Positions 11,865 through 22,089 of a DNA stretch of 64,000 nucleotides are shown in pieces (within the stretch, counting starts at the first letter, position 1; the number at the start of each line of letters is the position of its first letter). The position numbers and the translations under genes were made by a program. The DNA comes from Neoechinorhynchus agilis (taxonomy: Eukaryota > Acanthocephala), in contig CM121343.1 in assembly GCA_051530055.1 (NCBI GenBank), positions 2,790,001 to 2,854,000 of the forward strand, written 5' to 3'. The notes under the pieces were generated by a model that ran no database searches, had not been told where the DNA came from, and saw only the letters and a program-made list of their open reading frames with translations.

Positions 11865-12588
11865 CACTTCAAATTTATTCCTGATCAAATCTTCCATAAC
11901 CTTTGTCGAAAACCTTTCCGGTCGTATGAGAGATCGTCCTTTGCCTTTTCTCCTTCCTAAAATATCGTATAATTTTTACATCCCCAGAGAATAACGAGTA
12001 TTTACTATTGAAGTCTGAAGTAGCTCTATCTAAGTTTGAGTAGCTAAGTTTGTACAAGTCGGAATGAGGCTAATAAACTCTACAGTTTAAACTAAAATAT
12101 TACAGAAAGCTATAATCTCGCAAATGCATGTAAACATTATCTTCGGCAATGAAATATTTCGTCGTAGAATACCTTTTTGTATTGCTAAAATAATTTTTAA
12201 TATAATTGCATAAAGTATTGGGTTTTGCGAGAAACGTAATCAAACTTATTAAATTCAGAAATAATGTTTCATTTTGAAATATTTTGACTTCGCAATAGAA
12301 AACATTCAGATCACTTTGAAGCACGGTTTGGTGCGATGATAGATGAGCATGGAAATTTCAATTCATCTAATCACCTTGAACACTGGTCAAAGATAAATAT
12401 GTTTCAAGTATCATTCCATTGAAAATTTCCGGCCCTAAACTACTTGTATGTATATCACAAATTTATGAATCTAGCAATAAGATCAATTTGATAAACTTTT
12501 AAAACCGCATTTTAATTTGCATCGGCCTACTTATTTGCCCACTCGAAATGCAAATTTTTCCATACGCTGGTTGGATTTTCTGCAGGAC

Positions 12589-13265
12589 AAACAATAAGAC
12601 ACTTTTTAAAATGCTAGAATATTTTCTTTATGAACTGATTGCCCAACCTCAGCTAATCAACTGCAAATATTACTCGTTGTCGGATTATTCTTGTGATTGT
12701 CAAGACGTTGTTCATGGATATATTTTGTTTGGTGACTGAGAAAATAGACATTAACTTGTCCGACTTCTTAAGGTTGTTTGTAAATCTATTTTCTCAACCA
12801 CCAAACAATAAGACACTTTTTAAAATGCTAGAATATTTTCTTTATGAACTGATTGCCCAACCTCAGCTAATCAACTGCAAATATTACTCGTTGTCGGATT
12901 ATTCTTGTGATTGTCAAGACGTTGTTCATGGATATATTTTGTTTGGTGACTGAGAAAATAGACATTAATTTGTCCGACTTCTTAAGGTTGTTTGTAAATC
13001 TATTTTCTCAACCACCAAACAATAAGACACTTTTTAAAATGCTAGAATATTTTCTTTATGAACTGATTGCCCAACCTCAGCTAATCAACTGCAAATATTA
13101 CTCGTTGTCGGATTATTCTTGTGATTGTGAAGACGTTGTTCATGGATATATTTTGTTTGGTGACTGAGAAAATGGACATTAACTTATTGACTCCCTTTCA
13201 CAATATTTCATCCATCTCGTCCGACTTCTTAAGGTTGTTTGTAAATCTATTTTCTCAACCACCAA
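12589..13265. repeat. tandem array, 214-bp unit, about three copies, hammerhead-like core
   Basis: AAACAATAAGACAC begins at 12589, 12803 and 13017, exactly 214 bp apart; units 1 and 2 differ at only a few bases. Each unit contains inverted arms GGTGACTGAGAAAATAG / CTATTTTCTCAACCACC around CTTAAGAAGTCGGAC (minus strand). The third unit keeps an extra 35 bp that completes the family B pattern (13201-13232; minus strand CTTAAGAAG, TCGGACGAGATGGA, TGAAATATTG). Units 1 and 2 share a deletion of those 35 bp, so the amplification followed the deletion. Overlapping 86-codon ORFs through the array are probably by-products. Short hammerhead-bearing tandem repeats recall retrozymes. Confidence 0.8.
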
Positions 13266-13494
13266 GCAAAATTTATTCGCATGAGTAGCATGAATGAAAA
13301 TGTCGTCGGATTTTTAGATTTTTCCGGCCGCACTGAATCTCTAACGCTCAAAGTATTAAAAATGTCGATTAAGGCGCTCTTATCATTCTTTAAACGCCTC
13401 ACTTTTGATCTTCGATGGGTAATAATGATTCGAAATCGGAGGTTTATACCATTTTTCGGTATAATTCCACCCTAAGAAACGTTCACAACGACTT

Positions 13495-15292
13495 ATGTTT
13501 GTTACTTCGGACCAGCGTACGATATCTTTAGCGAAATCTGAGGCACCATACGAAACACGACAATATTACCGACATCGTCCAGTGCAAAACGACATCAATG
13601 AATCATATTTAAAATTAATCACAAGCAATACATATAAACCGTTATTTACTCAAAGACTACGTCCGAGAGTTATTCAAGAATCTAATAACGTCAAATTGAC
13701 TTGCACCGTGGATGGACGTCCGACACCAAGTGTAAGCTTTTGGGCAAAAGTTTGGGACCTACAATAATTTGCGGTTTAGGTCTCATGGTTTAAGGGTCGA
13801 ACACAAATCACTGGATCGACTACACGTTACACGACACGTTACCAACATGGGATGTGTACTCTTGAGATTAACAATTGTGTCACGGCTGATAGCGGTGATT
13901 ATATTTGCAAAGCCACTAACAACATTGGTTCAGATGAAACCTCCGCGTTAATATTTGTGGAATGTATGTATTTTTTGGAAAGAGAATAATGTGAACATTT
14001 AAAATCAGCTACGAGGAAATCCAAACCTGAGGTTGTTCTTCAAGAATCACAAGGAACCATTGAAAGGAATGAACCCACTAGACAAAGTGTTGATCAGTCA
14101 AATCAAAGACAACGAGGTACCCTAACCGCCATAGACTTTTCAAAATCGCTTAGAATAATTTCTGTTTAGTAAAACGAGAAATCGTGTTTGAGCCACAGAT
14201 CATAGAGGATCTCCAAGCACTAACGGTATACGAAGGAACAAGTGCCTTACTGCAGTGCAGAATAGAGGGCAAACCATTTCCGGATATCAGCTGGTTTAAG
14301 AACGGAGAGGTGGGATTAGAAGATGGGTATTCTAAAGTATTTCGTTGTAACAATCCAAATAGTTACTAGACATAGTCGATAATGTGATCGCAAGTGTTTC
14401 GGACAATCAGGCTAAACTAACGATCAAGAAAGTTACAAAAATGGATGCTGGCGAATATGAGTGCAAAATCTCTAACAAGGCAGGGGAAGTATCTTCAAGG
14501 GCAGATTTAGTTGTGAAAGGTAGGATTGTCCGCCTTGTAGAAAAGAGTTTTTAAACGATGATACATATATAAGATGGTGTTCAGTTGGAACAACCTGAGG
14601 AAATCGAGGAGGCAGTACAAGGGGAGGTAATAACCGAACACCCGACTGAAGTTATGACTGAATCGCAAACAGAGGAGGCACTTATTATTGGAAGTTCTCC
14701 ATATTTCACGAAGCAATTGGAAAGCATGAATGTTAACGAAGCAGAAGAGATGTTATTAGGATGCAAAGTTGAGAGCAGCGAGGAGTATAGTTTTGAATGG
14801 CTAAGAAACAACCAAGTTATTCCTGACAATCCCGATTTTATTCGACAAAACGAAAACGGCTTTCACTCTTTGCTCGTACATGAGATGTTCCCGGAGGATA
14901 GTGGTATCTTTGGGTTGCGCGCTACCAACAGCTCAGGCACAAGAACTAGTCTTTGCACAGTCATTGTCCATGAAGAGAATTCTGAGAAGTTATTCGAAAT
15001 CATCGACTTTCCGACCTCAACAAATGTTCGTGCCGGTCAAACTATTCATTTGGAATGCGTTGTTAAAGGCAGCGAAAATGAGATGAATGGTGTTTGGTTT
15101 GTCAATGACGTTCAAATAGTGGACGACACGGTAGGGTTTAGAACCGAGAAAGTAGAAAAAGGGACCGGTGCTACTAGATTAGCGATTTTTATCGATGAAG
15201 CAAATGAAGCAATCCATGAAGGTCCTTACAGGCTTGAGATCAGCAAAGGAGATCGAAAACTAGTAGTGTGCGCTAGTGTGCACGTGCAGTGA
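13495..15292 (+). CDS. four-Ig-domain (I-set) protein, titin/palladin-like
   Basis: Six exons join in frame to 514 codons: 13495-13731, 13780-13963, 14009-14116, 14170-14309, 14363-14519, 14574-15292, with introns of 45-54 bp, all GT-AG. The product shows four Ig domains: residues about 49-140 (LTCTVDGRPTPS, VSWFKG, ADSGDYICKA), 179-275 (LLQCRIEGKPFPDISWFKNG, DAGEYECKI), 316-410 and 412-514. An acidic linker with EEIEEAVQGEVITEHPTE lies between domains 2 and 3. There is no signal peptide or membrane segment, and the I-set pattern resembles intracellular muscle proteins (titin, twitchin, palladin families). In domains 3 and 4 the cysteine/tryptophan cores are less canonical. The ATG at 13495 is the first in frame, but further upstream exons are possible. 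Confidence 0.8.
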
Positions 15293-16045
15293 GCTTTTTG
15301 AAAGTGCAAGGTATCCCTACTTGCCATCAAAAGTAGATTTCAGAGATTAGCAATGGTCGCATCAAGTCAACGCGGAAACAATGAGATGAGGCACACTTAC
15401 AATTGACAACGGAAACTCATTCTGAGCGTTGGAAATAAATTTGCTGGTTTCTCCGATTTGAATGAAATGAATTAAATAAGATTTCACTAATGCGTACATC
15501 AGACACAAGAAGAGAGTCTTCGGACAATCAAACGTTATATTTGTAGTCGTTCAATTTCATTAGTCAATATGAACGTAACGAAATTTTGTTTATGTGCAAC
15601 CGCGAGCGGTAGCATAATCAAGGATCTGTTATTTAGTTCAAAGAAATATAAAACTAAGCCAACCAGCAAAACCACAATAAATAACATAAAGAAAACAACG
15701 AAGACATTGGACGATCAAAGGCATTCGATTAGGGGTTTCCCAATTCAATAACAATGTACCATGCAATTAACGGCAGCGCACGATTTAAAAACATGCAAAA
15801 AAGTTTCATTAAATATGTAACTTGAACTTTCAGGGCGAAGAAAGCACAACTAAGAAATGTGGAAGATAATCAGGGCGTTTCGAATAAAAATAAAAATTAG
15901 TCTCAAGCCATTGATCATATATACAAATATAAAAGTCAATGAATCAAAATAGTCCACGGCGTATTATTTTCAGTTGGCGGCGCATTTCAACTTATTGAAC
16001 TTAAATGTCGTAACTAAACGGCGGAACAAAAACCCACTTCGAACA
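15293..16045. other. 3' flank of the Ig gene, no gene seen
   Basis: A possible polyadenylation signal (GAAATAAAT) lies about 140 bp after the stop. A 60-codon ORF at 15569-15751 has no recognisable features. Confidence 0.45.
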
Positions 16046-17469
16046 ATGTTGGTGCGTGATCCCTAATAGAGCAGAACATGCTTTCTCTATTGAGAGGTTT
16101 AAAGGCATTATGAAAATCGCACTTAAGAATCACGCACGGCTCTGAGCTTCTCGTAGCAAAGTTTCGGAGCGAGTGGACAACAGCTTCCGCCCCGCAGGAT
16201 GTGCAGCAGCCCAGTTGGACTGGGCGTAGTTGTTGCTCGGTTTTCTCTGTGATACGTTTACAGTGAATTTTTCCTGCGAGTCGGCGTATCGTCGAAGATA
16301 CGGCGATGGGACGAATCCCACCTTCTTTTTTTGTTAGCGCACACAATGAGGCTCCGAAAAATAGGTCCTTTGCAACGGGGTTCAGGTCCTCTCCAGTCAG
16401 GCCGTCGACTATTCGAGAATGCGCACTTCCTAGAGAGAGAGCTGCTTCACCAGTTGAAAACGACATCATGTCCTTTAGGTGCTGAGGCCTTAGTCCGCCA
16501 AGCCCGTGGCCCGAACCATTTGCAAAAGATGAGATGACCTTTTGTAACTCTGAAATTTGAGTGGGCGTCCTGTCTTGTATGGGAGGAGATGGAATTTCAA
16601 AACTTCCGTTACTACATGGGTGCTTCGACCGGAGTATTTGTAGCGTCTCGCTGTCTCCTTTTTGCGAAACTGTCGGAGGATGACAATAACCGAACAGCCC
16701 CCCGAACATCCCCGTCCGCAAGCTTCGAAGAGACACGTTCAGTCAGGGATCGTTTTGAAAAACGGCAGCGAAACTCTTCCTTCGTGCGTCCCTTACGAAC
16801 CTCGCTGAGATTCCTTTCAAAATTGTTAAAAATTTGTTCAAAGGAGGCTAACCTTTCCTCTATTGTTGATGTCAAAGACACCCCAGAATCACCGCTGGCG
16901 CAGAGGATTAAGCGCGGGAAAGCGAAGAGCCGTGTCCATGAAGGCGCACAGTTCGTTTGAAGGCAATCGTTGAGCAATCCCGTAAATGCTTTGGCGACCA
17001 GATATCGCTTGCCTTTAGGGATCCGTTTCATGACGTTCCTGGGCAGAAACCGCACGATATCAGGTATCGAAATAGAATCAGTGGTGATCTGAGGGGTCTC
17101 AGGCACAAAAGGTTCGGTTAAATGTGGTGGAGAACCAGACCCACTACAGCGGAGATCCCGGGGACCATGAACAAACAAAACCCCCAAATTGCTTAATTTA
17201 AAAGACTTACCGCAAGCTGGACACAAACCAGTAGAGACGCGTGGGAGCCCGGCAGCGTTGGTCTTCTCAGGTTGAACGTGATCGATAAGTGGCGCGTTCA
17301 AATTATCTGCGTCAGCAACGTCGATTGTATTCGATTTGAACACATTGTGACGTAATTTGGAATTTCGGCAAAACCTATCCGATGCTGAGATCGTCCTGAG
17401 CCTTCTTGGAGGTATAGGGCTGGGAGGTGAATCTGATCCGTCGCTATATCCATCGTCTGATTTCGTCAT
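16014..17469 (-). CDS. LINE ORF2 fragment: zinc finger and N-terminal RT
   Basis: Two overlapping frames (17469-16612 and 16736-16014) encode ORF2. Visible are a low-complexity acidic start (MTKSDDGYSDGSDSPP), a zinc-finger-like module CPACGKSFKLSN...FVHGPRDLRC (residues about 85-115), the linker FLPRNVMKRIPKGKRYLVAK, then RT entry FFGASLCALTKKEGGIRPIA, and motif A in LKCDFHNAFKPLNRES. A frame change near 16.65 kb divides it. After IRDHAP the frame runs into unrelated sequence. In intact relatives this protein nicks the target and copies the RNA in place. Confidence 0.8.
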
Positions 17470-17802
17470 ATTCGTTTTTGGTCAATTGCGAAAGTTTGAT
17501 ACGCTATTTTCTTATTTGTAAGCTTTTCTCGAGATGTTGTTCGCAAGTGATCAAACTGTAAGTTTTTTATTCGCAGAAAAAAATTAAAGTCTTTCAATTT
17601 TCCAATTGCTTGTAAGTTTTCTACAAGCACTTTTTGTACCGAGTGAAAAAAATTAAATATCGTGAGTGAAATGATCCGGTCCAAAAAAACTGAAGCAATC
17701 CGAGAAAACGCCGATGAATGCGACGATCCTCCACTTTGAAACGGATTATCTTTATTTTTTATTAATTGCCCTCTGAGATGCAATCGCATCCTTCGTCGTC
17801 AT
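17466..17802 (-). CDS. LINE ORF1, small coiled-coil protein
   Basis: The best version of this ORF starts MTTKDAIASQRAINKK and continues through a coiled-coil-like segment (KVLVENLQAIGKL, TTSREKLTNKKIAYQTF) to end DQKRI. Its TGA stop (17468-17466) overlaps the ATG of ORF2 (17469-17467) as ATGA, a layout used for termination-reinitiation. The same overlap is kept at 41384-41381. The open frame here begins at a different upstream start, so this copy carries a small indel near its N-terminus. Function unknown; ORF1 proteins of LINEs usually bind RNA. Confidence 0.6.
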
Positions 17803-17897
17803 CGGGCTTTGGCTTTTGGCCAATACTCACTGTTTGCAAGTTTTTTCACTTGTGAACGCGAATTGACTCTGGACGACACTCTTGTTTTGTCCTTTTC

Positions 17898-17905
17898 CTT
17901 TTATA
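17898..17905 (-). promoter_or_regulatory. TATA-like box of the LINE leader
   Basis: The minus strand reads CTCGTATAAAAGG about 100 bp upstream of the ORF1 ATG (17802). The same box is conserved at 41826-41833 (minus) and near 37420 (plus) at the same distance from ORF1. An upstream TATA box is uncommon for LINEs, whose promoters are usually internal, so the true RNA 5' end is uncertain. Confidence 0.4.
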
Positions 17906-17964
17906 CGAGAACGAAACTTCCTAGGTAAGTACGTAACGGAAATATGTTTATGATTGTCTACTTC

Positions 17965-20098
17965 TCTGTGGGTGAAGCCGCTCAGAGCCTTTCGAATAGA
18001 TTGTCACGCCTCGTTGATCTGCTCGTTGGTGACGGATTGCCTCCCGTCACAATTCAATTGTTCTTCGGCGCTTCACTCTGTGCCCTTAAAAAGAAAGACG
18101 GTGGGATTCGTCCCATCGCTATGGGATCGACACTTCGGCGTCTTGCAGCAAAGATTCTTTGCAAACGTCTTGCAGTGGATCTTGGCTAACTTTTCCGCTC
18201 GGTACAACTCGGTTGCTGTACGCCTTGCGGAGCCGAAGCTGTCGTGTACGCACTTCGCTCCTTTGTCACAAACAGTTCAGAGTCCTGTGTTGTGCTCAAG
18301 TGCGACTTCCGAAACGCCTTCAACTGTGTTGATCGCAGTGTGCTCCTAGAAGCTGTCGCAACTTACGCATCGGACGCATACCAGTATTTCCTCAACGCAT
18401 ATGGGACTGAGACTCCTCTTGTTTTCAACGACCATATAATCTGGTCTCAACGAGGTGTCCAACAAGGGGATCCTATCGGTCCTATCGGTTTCTCTCTTGC
18501 CGTCAACCGGATCGCTCATTCGCTCCAATCCAAGTTTAATGCTTGGTATTTGGACGATGCAACACTCGGTGGGTCTCCCTCCGTGGTGTTGCGAGATTTG
18601 GAGGTCGTCATGAGGGAAGCTGCCAAGCTCGGCGTTGAGCTTAATACCTCGAAATGTGAGCTGTTTGTGATGAATGCAGAAAACGCCGCTAGTCAAACTG
18701 AGATCCTCAACAGCTTTACGCAGCTAGCACCTAACATCAAAATAATTTCGCGTGCTCAACTGTCTCTTTTGGGTAGCTGCGTTTTTAATGAAAATATACC
18801 TCAGGAGATCCTCCAAATAGCGCCGAGAGTCGAATTGCTCTGCGAGCGTACGAAGGAACTTCTATCCCATCAGGCATTATTTTTAATAAAGAGTGCCCTG
18901 TTCCTTCCGAAGTTGCTGTACAAGTTGCGTACAACGCCCTTCTTCAAACATCCACACTCCTTGACGAAAATTGATGATAATTTAAGAAGGTGTCTCGAAG
19001 GGATTTTAAATATCCAACTGTCGGATGAGGCATGGAGACAAGCTTCCTTGCCTGTATCTTCCGGCAGTTTGGGTATTCGAAAAACAGCCGATGTTGCGAT
19101 TCCGGCCTTTTTAGGTTCCTATGAGAGCAGCCGAAAGTTGGTAGCTAAATTGCTCGAAAAAGAGTTTTTACTTGATTAAAATTTTAAAGAGGCGGTCTTC
19201 GAGTTTTGCCGCATTACGCAGTGCGATGAAGTTACTTTGAGAGACAAAAGACGGTCAGTTTGGGGTAAACCTTTAATCACTCGAGTTCATGGCTCAATGC
19301 TTTCCGACGCGCGTGATGAGGTGACCCGAGCTAGATTGTTGGCAGTCTCTTCGAAGGAATCTGGTGCCTGGCTGAACGCCGTTCCGATTCCTTCTCTCGG
19401 AAATTCACTCAGAGACGAAACAGTAAAGATAGGATTGTCCTTACGACTAGGTCTCCCGATTTGTGCCCCACACTACTGTCGTTGTGGGGCCCTTGTGGAT
19501 TCTTTGGGTAGACACGGTCTCGTCTGTCGCCAGTCCGGTGGCAGGTATGCTCGCCACGCTGAGATTAACTCGGTTATTAGTCGGGCCTTAAACACGATAC
19601 ACGCACCGAATCTGCTCGAACCGAGTCACCTCTGCAGACTCGACGGTCGAAGACCGGATGGGGTAACTGTGTTCCCGTGGCGAGAAGGGAAATCCCTTCT
19701 CTGGGACGCTACTTGTGTGGACACCCTTGCTCTGTCCAATCTAAGACATTCCTCAAGGCGCGAAGGAGGTGCTGCAATTGCCGCAGAGGAACGCAAGCGC
19801 GGGAAGTACGCGGAGCTCTTGAGGGCACATCACTTCGTCCTTTCGGCGTTGAGACGCTCGGTGCCTTCGATGCTGAGGCCAAGAACTTTAGGGCGGATCT
19901 TTCAAGGAAGATGAGGATCGCAACCGGAGACCCAAGAGCCGGAACATTCTTGCTGCAAAACATAGGTCTCGCGATCCAGCGCGGCAACCCTGCAAGTGTC
20001 CTTGCGACGGTTCCGAGTGGTAAAAAGATGGATCTGGGAGGCTCGTAGATACATGAGACTTGATTTGCTGTGAGCTTAGTTTTTGTATGAATTAAATC
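17965..20098 (+). mobile_element. 5'-truncated restriction-endonuclease LINE (subfamily 2) with 10-bp target-site duplication
   Basis: The copy begins inside the RT and runs to the 3' end. It is flanked by the direct repeat TGTCTACTTC at 17955-17964 and 20099-20108. Copies of the same locus elsewhere (about 41870-41900) lack this insert and read GATTGTCTAAAACAATATTT, confirming insertion into sequence upstream of the neighbouring LINE. Its 3' end (TTTTTGTATGAATTAAATC) lacks a poly-A tail, as expected for R2-like elements. Encoded proteins differ clearly from subfamily 1 (for example SVGEAAQSLSNRLSRL against STGEAALSLGSAHSRI). Confidence 0.88.
17972..20048 (+). CDS. LINE ORF2, RT and restriction-like endonuclease, broken
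   Basis: Frames at 17944-18189, 18244-19179, 19237-19914 and 19677-20048 make up the C-terminal two thirds of ORF2. RT motifs are visible: KKKDGGIRPIAMGS, LKCDFRNAFNCVDRS (motif A), GVQQGDPIGPIGF (motif B) and AWYLDDATLGG (catalytic YLDD). Next come a CCHC knuckle (CRCGALVDSLGRHGLVC) and the endonuclease LDGRRPDG...LLWDATCVDT, the PD-(D/E)xK-like signature of the R2 superclade, then the conserved tail RIATGDPRAGTFLLQN. Three or four frame interruptions (near 18190, 19177 and 19.8-19.9 kb) show it is not active. Confidence 0.88.
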
Positions 20099-20108
20099 TG
20101 TCTACTTC

Positions 20109-21390
20109 AAAAAAAGAAAAACAATATTTAAGTTTTATTTCTCAACCTTTTCGGCTTTCCTTTATTTTTCAACCATTTCGGCTTTCCTGGACTTCAAAAT
20201 CATTCATCGCACTGATGAAAGTATTTAGAATTTCTCGGCAAGCGCGTTTACAAATCGAAGTAGAAATGAGAAAACACCGCTTAGTAAAGACTACGCTCCG
20301 TCCTTAAACTCAATGATTTAACTAATTCATCTTTCAGACTTCTTCAGGGTAGAAAAGCAAAATATTGAGATGCTTCTTTGAAGGACCTTCATTGGAGGAA
20401 GTTTGAGTAAAGATTTGAACTATACAGCATTTTTGTCTCGCTTTAGCCTATTAAGCAATCTCCATTCAAACGAAAGTAAAAAATTAAAAATTCAAAGTTG
20501 GCTTGGTTTCCCGGCATTTAACGCAGTTTATTTTAAAAGTATTTAGGAAATTAATCTTCAGAGCCCTGAACATAGAAGAAATCCGGTGGGCCGTTGGATG
20601 CATTGTGCGCCCAAGTACCTCATCGTTGGCAAATTATTAGGCTGAAATCAATTAATGAGGATTTCATTTAGGAAAATGTTGCCCAGTGGGATTTCAGCAA
20701 ACAACAAAGTTTTTCGACCACGTAATTGGGCTTTTGAAGATATTCAATGGGTAATACGCCAATTTCTTCATAACTTTTTCTACAATAATCCAAATTGAGT
20801 TCAAGAAATGGATAAAACACCAAAAATGTTACCCTCCTCTATTGATTAATGCATTTTATTTTCAAATCTCTAAACATTCGGATGAAGAGGTCTTTTTTCT
20901 GAACATCGAAAAAGGTGAGACCATTTTGTGAGACTAACTCTTTATTCTGTGTTGAAATGAGGCCTTTTCCAGGGCCGATAATTTTGATTGGACACACAGC
21001 CCACCGATGTGGTTCAAGGAAGTACATAAATCTAATTAAAATCCTGGACCATACGGTTTATAGTATTTAACTTTCCTTCGGATTCTCAGATATGTCCAGG
21101 AGACGGGACCATCGGTGGGTTTCCTTCCTTCAGCGGTATTTCGCCCCTTTGGTTCTACGTCATCAGTGCTCTGAAACAGAGATTCGGAGTTAAATTCCAT
21201 TAGGCCGCATCGGCACAAATATGGAATGTGCAAACTCTGCCAGTTTTAATTTTGGACCGATTATTGAATAAATTTATGCTTATTTCTGACTAGCCGATTA
21301 CATTTATTCTGTGTTGAAGTGAGGCCAGTAGTTAACAGATTATGCCTTATAGCTAAAATTATAGCTCGGCAAATATATTTAAGTTCATTT
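20109..21390. other. LINE upstream flank and gene-free region
   Basis: Positions 20109-20400 repeat the sequence found at 41880-42130 and, inverted, at 37165-37390: the region lying upstream of subfamily 1 LINEs. The rest is gene-free apart from dispersed repeat F copy 3. Confidence 0.6.
20970..21190. repeat. dispersed repeat F, copy 3
   Basis: Shares CACACAGCCCACCGAT, ACCATACG, TTCAGCGGTATTTCG and CCCCTTTGGTT with the copies near 0.9 and 10.9 kb. On the minus strand it reads CTGATGA, about 17 nt, then GAAATACCGC, a full match to the hammerhead CTGANGA and GAAA boxes but with a poorly paired stem between them. Confidence 0.65.
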
Positions 21391-21740
21391 TCATGTTAAA
21401 ATCGGATACCGGGGCCTCGTACGTAATAACTCCTCATCAGCAACAAGCGATGGAGCGTATACAGAAGTTATCCTATCATCTACGTGGATTGGTTGTGGAT
21501 TGTACTTCGAGACTAGTGAGATCTTGATAGCTAATCCCACACCATGAAGTTTTGGCTCCGTTGCAACCTTTTTCCTATTCCGAAAGTTGTCCTTCATTGG
21601 CCGCCGACAGCCACCACATCAATACCATTCCTTCGGAGCTCCTTTGGAATCAATGCCGTGTGCCGTTCAGATCGATCACATTTGTCTCTGTCGATTCATG
21701 TTCTGATGTTTCAAACAAGAGTCCATAAACTTTGAGAAAA
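21391..21740 (-). mobile_element. LINE fragment with apurinic-type (EEP) endonuclease
   Basis: On the minus strand, pieces read NIRT, RHTALIPKELRRNGIDVVAV, then HGVGLAIKISLVSKYNPQP and DDRITSVYAPS. These match the start of EEP endonucleases of RTE/craniofacial-development-protein-2-like LINEs (usually WNVRTL, R..AL...EL.R..IDI, HGVGF and DRI). Several frame breaks are present. It is a different element class from the restriction-endonuclease LINEs next door; it may belong with the RTE-type RT at 44.8-45.85 kb, but that cannot be shown. Confidence 0.7.
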
Positions 21741-21787
21741 ACTTGTTCTTTTCTTTTACGGCCGTAGAGGGATATCACCAAGCTTTT

Positions 21788-21985
21788 TTAGCCCACATTT
21801 TCTAGGGCCTTCTCCAACTTGCCGAGAGCACTGCGACGGCTTGAAAAACTCTGCTCCACATATCCGTAACCACCGAAGTTTTGGCGCCAAGTCATCAAAA
21901 CAGCGATCATCTTGTGTATACCGCTGATGTCAAGGTCCGGACTAAAGGCTTCCAGGGATTTGGCATCTCGAGCCTTCGTTATCAT
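21788..21985 (-). other. short ORF next to the Penelope-like remnant
   Basis: A 65-codon minus-strand frame (starts MITKARDAKSLEAF) lies between the EEP fragment and the GIY-YIG region. I do not recognise it; it may be transposon-derived or chance. Confidence 0.2.
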
Positions 21986-22089
21986 TCTCTTATCTCCACC
22001 AGACTGAAGAAATGAAGTGAAGTAAAAGAAGACGGTGGAATAGGATCGATGAAGTCTTTGGCGTGATGAGATTTAAGTGAAATTCTAGC

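Larger units (their letters stand above)
9851..12588. other. gene-free region with one doubtful ORF
   Basis: Contains dispersed repeat F copy 2 (10820-11025) and an uncertain ORF at 11517-11864. Elsewhere only AT-rich sequence with short chance ORFs is seen. Confidence 0.5.
16046..17954 (-). mobile_element. 5' half of a restriction-endonuclease LINE (subfamily 1)
   Basis: Reading leftwards from about 17954 this holds the element's promoter-like leader, ORF1 (17802-17466) and the first part of ORF2 (17469-16046). It ends abruptly inside the RT, just after the motif A region at IRDHAP, where similarity to the copies at 31.2 and 39.9 kb stops. The copy therefore lacks its 3' end, which is unusual for target-primed retrotransposition and points to later deletion or rearrangement. 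The region upstream of the LINE 5' end (20109-20400, interrupted by another LINE) is shared with 41880-42130 and 37165-37390. Confidence 0.85.

Noticed and set aside
12548-13167. Repeated 60-86-codon ORFs in the tandem array as a repeated protein gene
   Set aside because: They follow from the 214-bp unit length, lack any start context or domain, and are interrupted in the third unit by the extra 35 bp.
14327-14369. 43-bp intron in the Ig gene with donor GGGTATTC
   Set aside because: It gives a stop just downstream; the donor at 14310 with acceptor at 14362 keeps the frame and restores a normal Ig strand (WFKNGELLDIVDN).
16046-20098. Head-to-head LINE halves as a twin-priming (5' inversion) product of one insertion
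   Set aside because: The two halves belong to different subfamilies, overlap by several hundred bases of ORF2, and the plus-strand half has its own target-site duplication.
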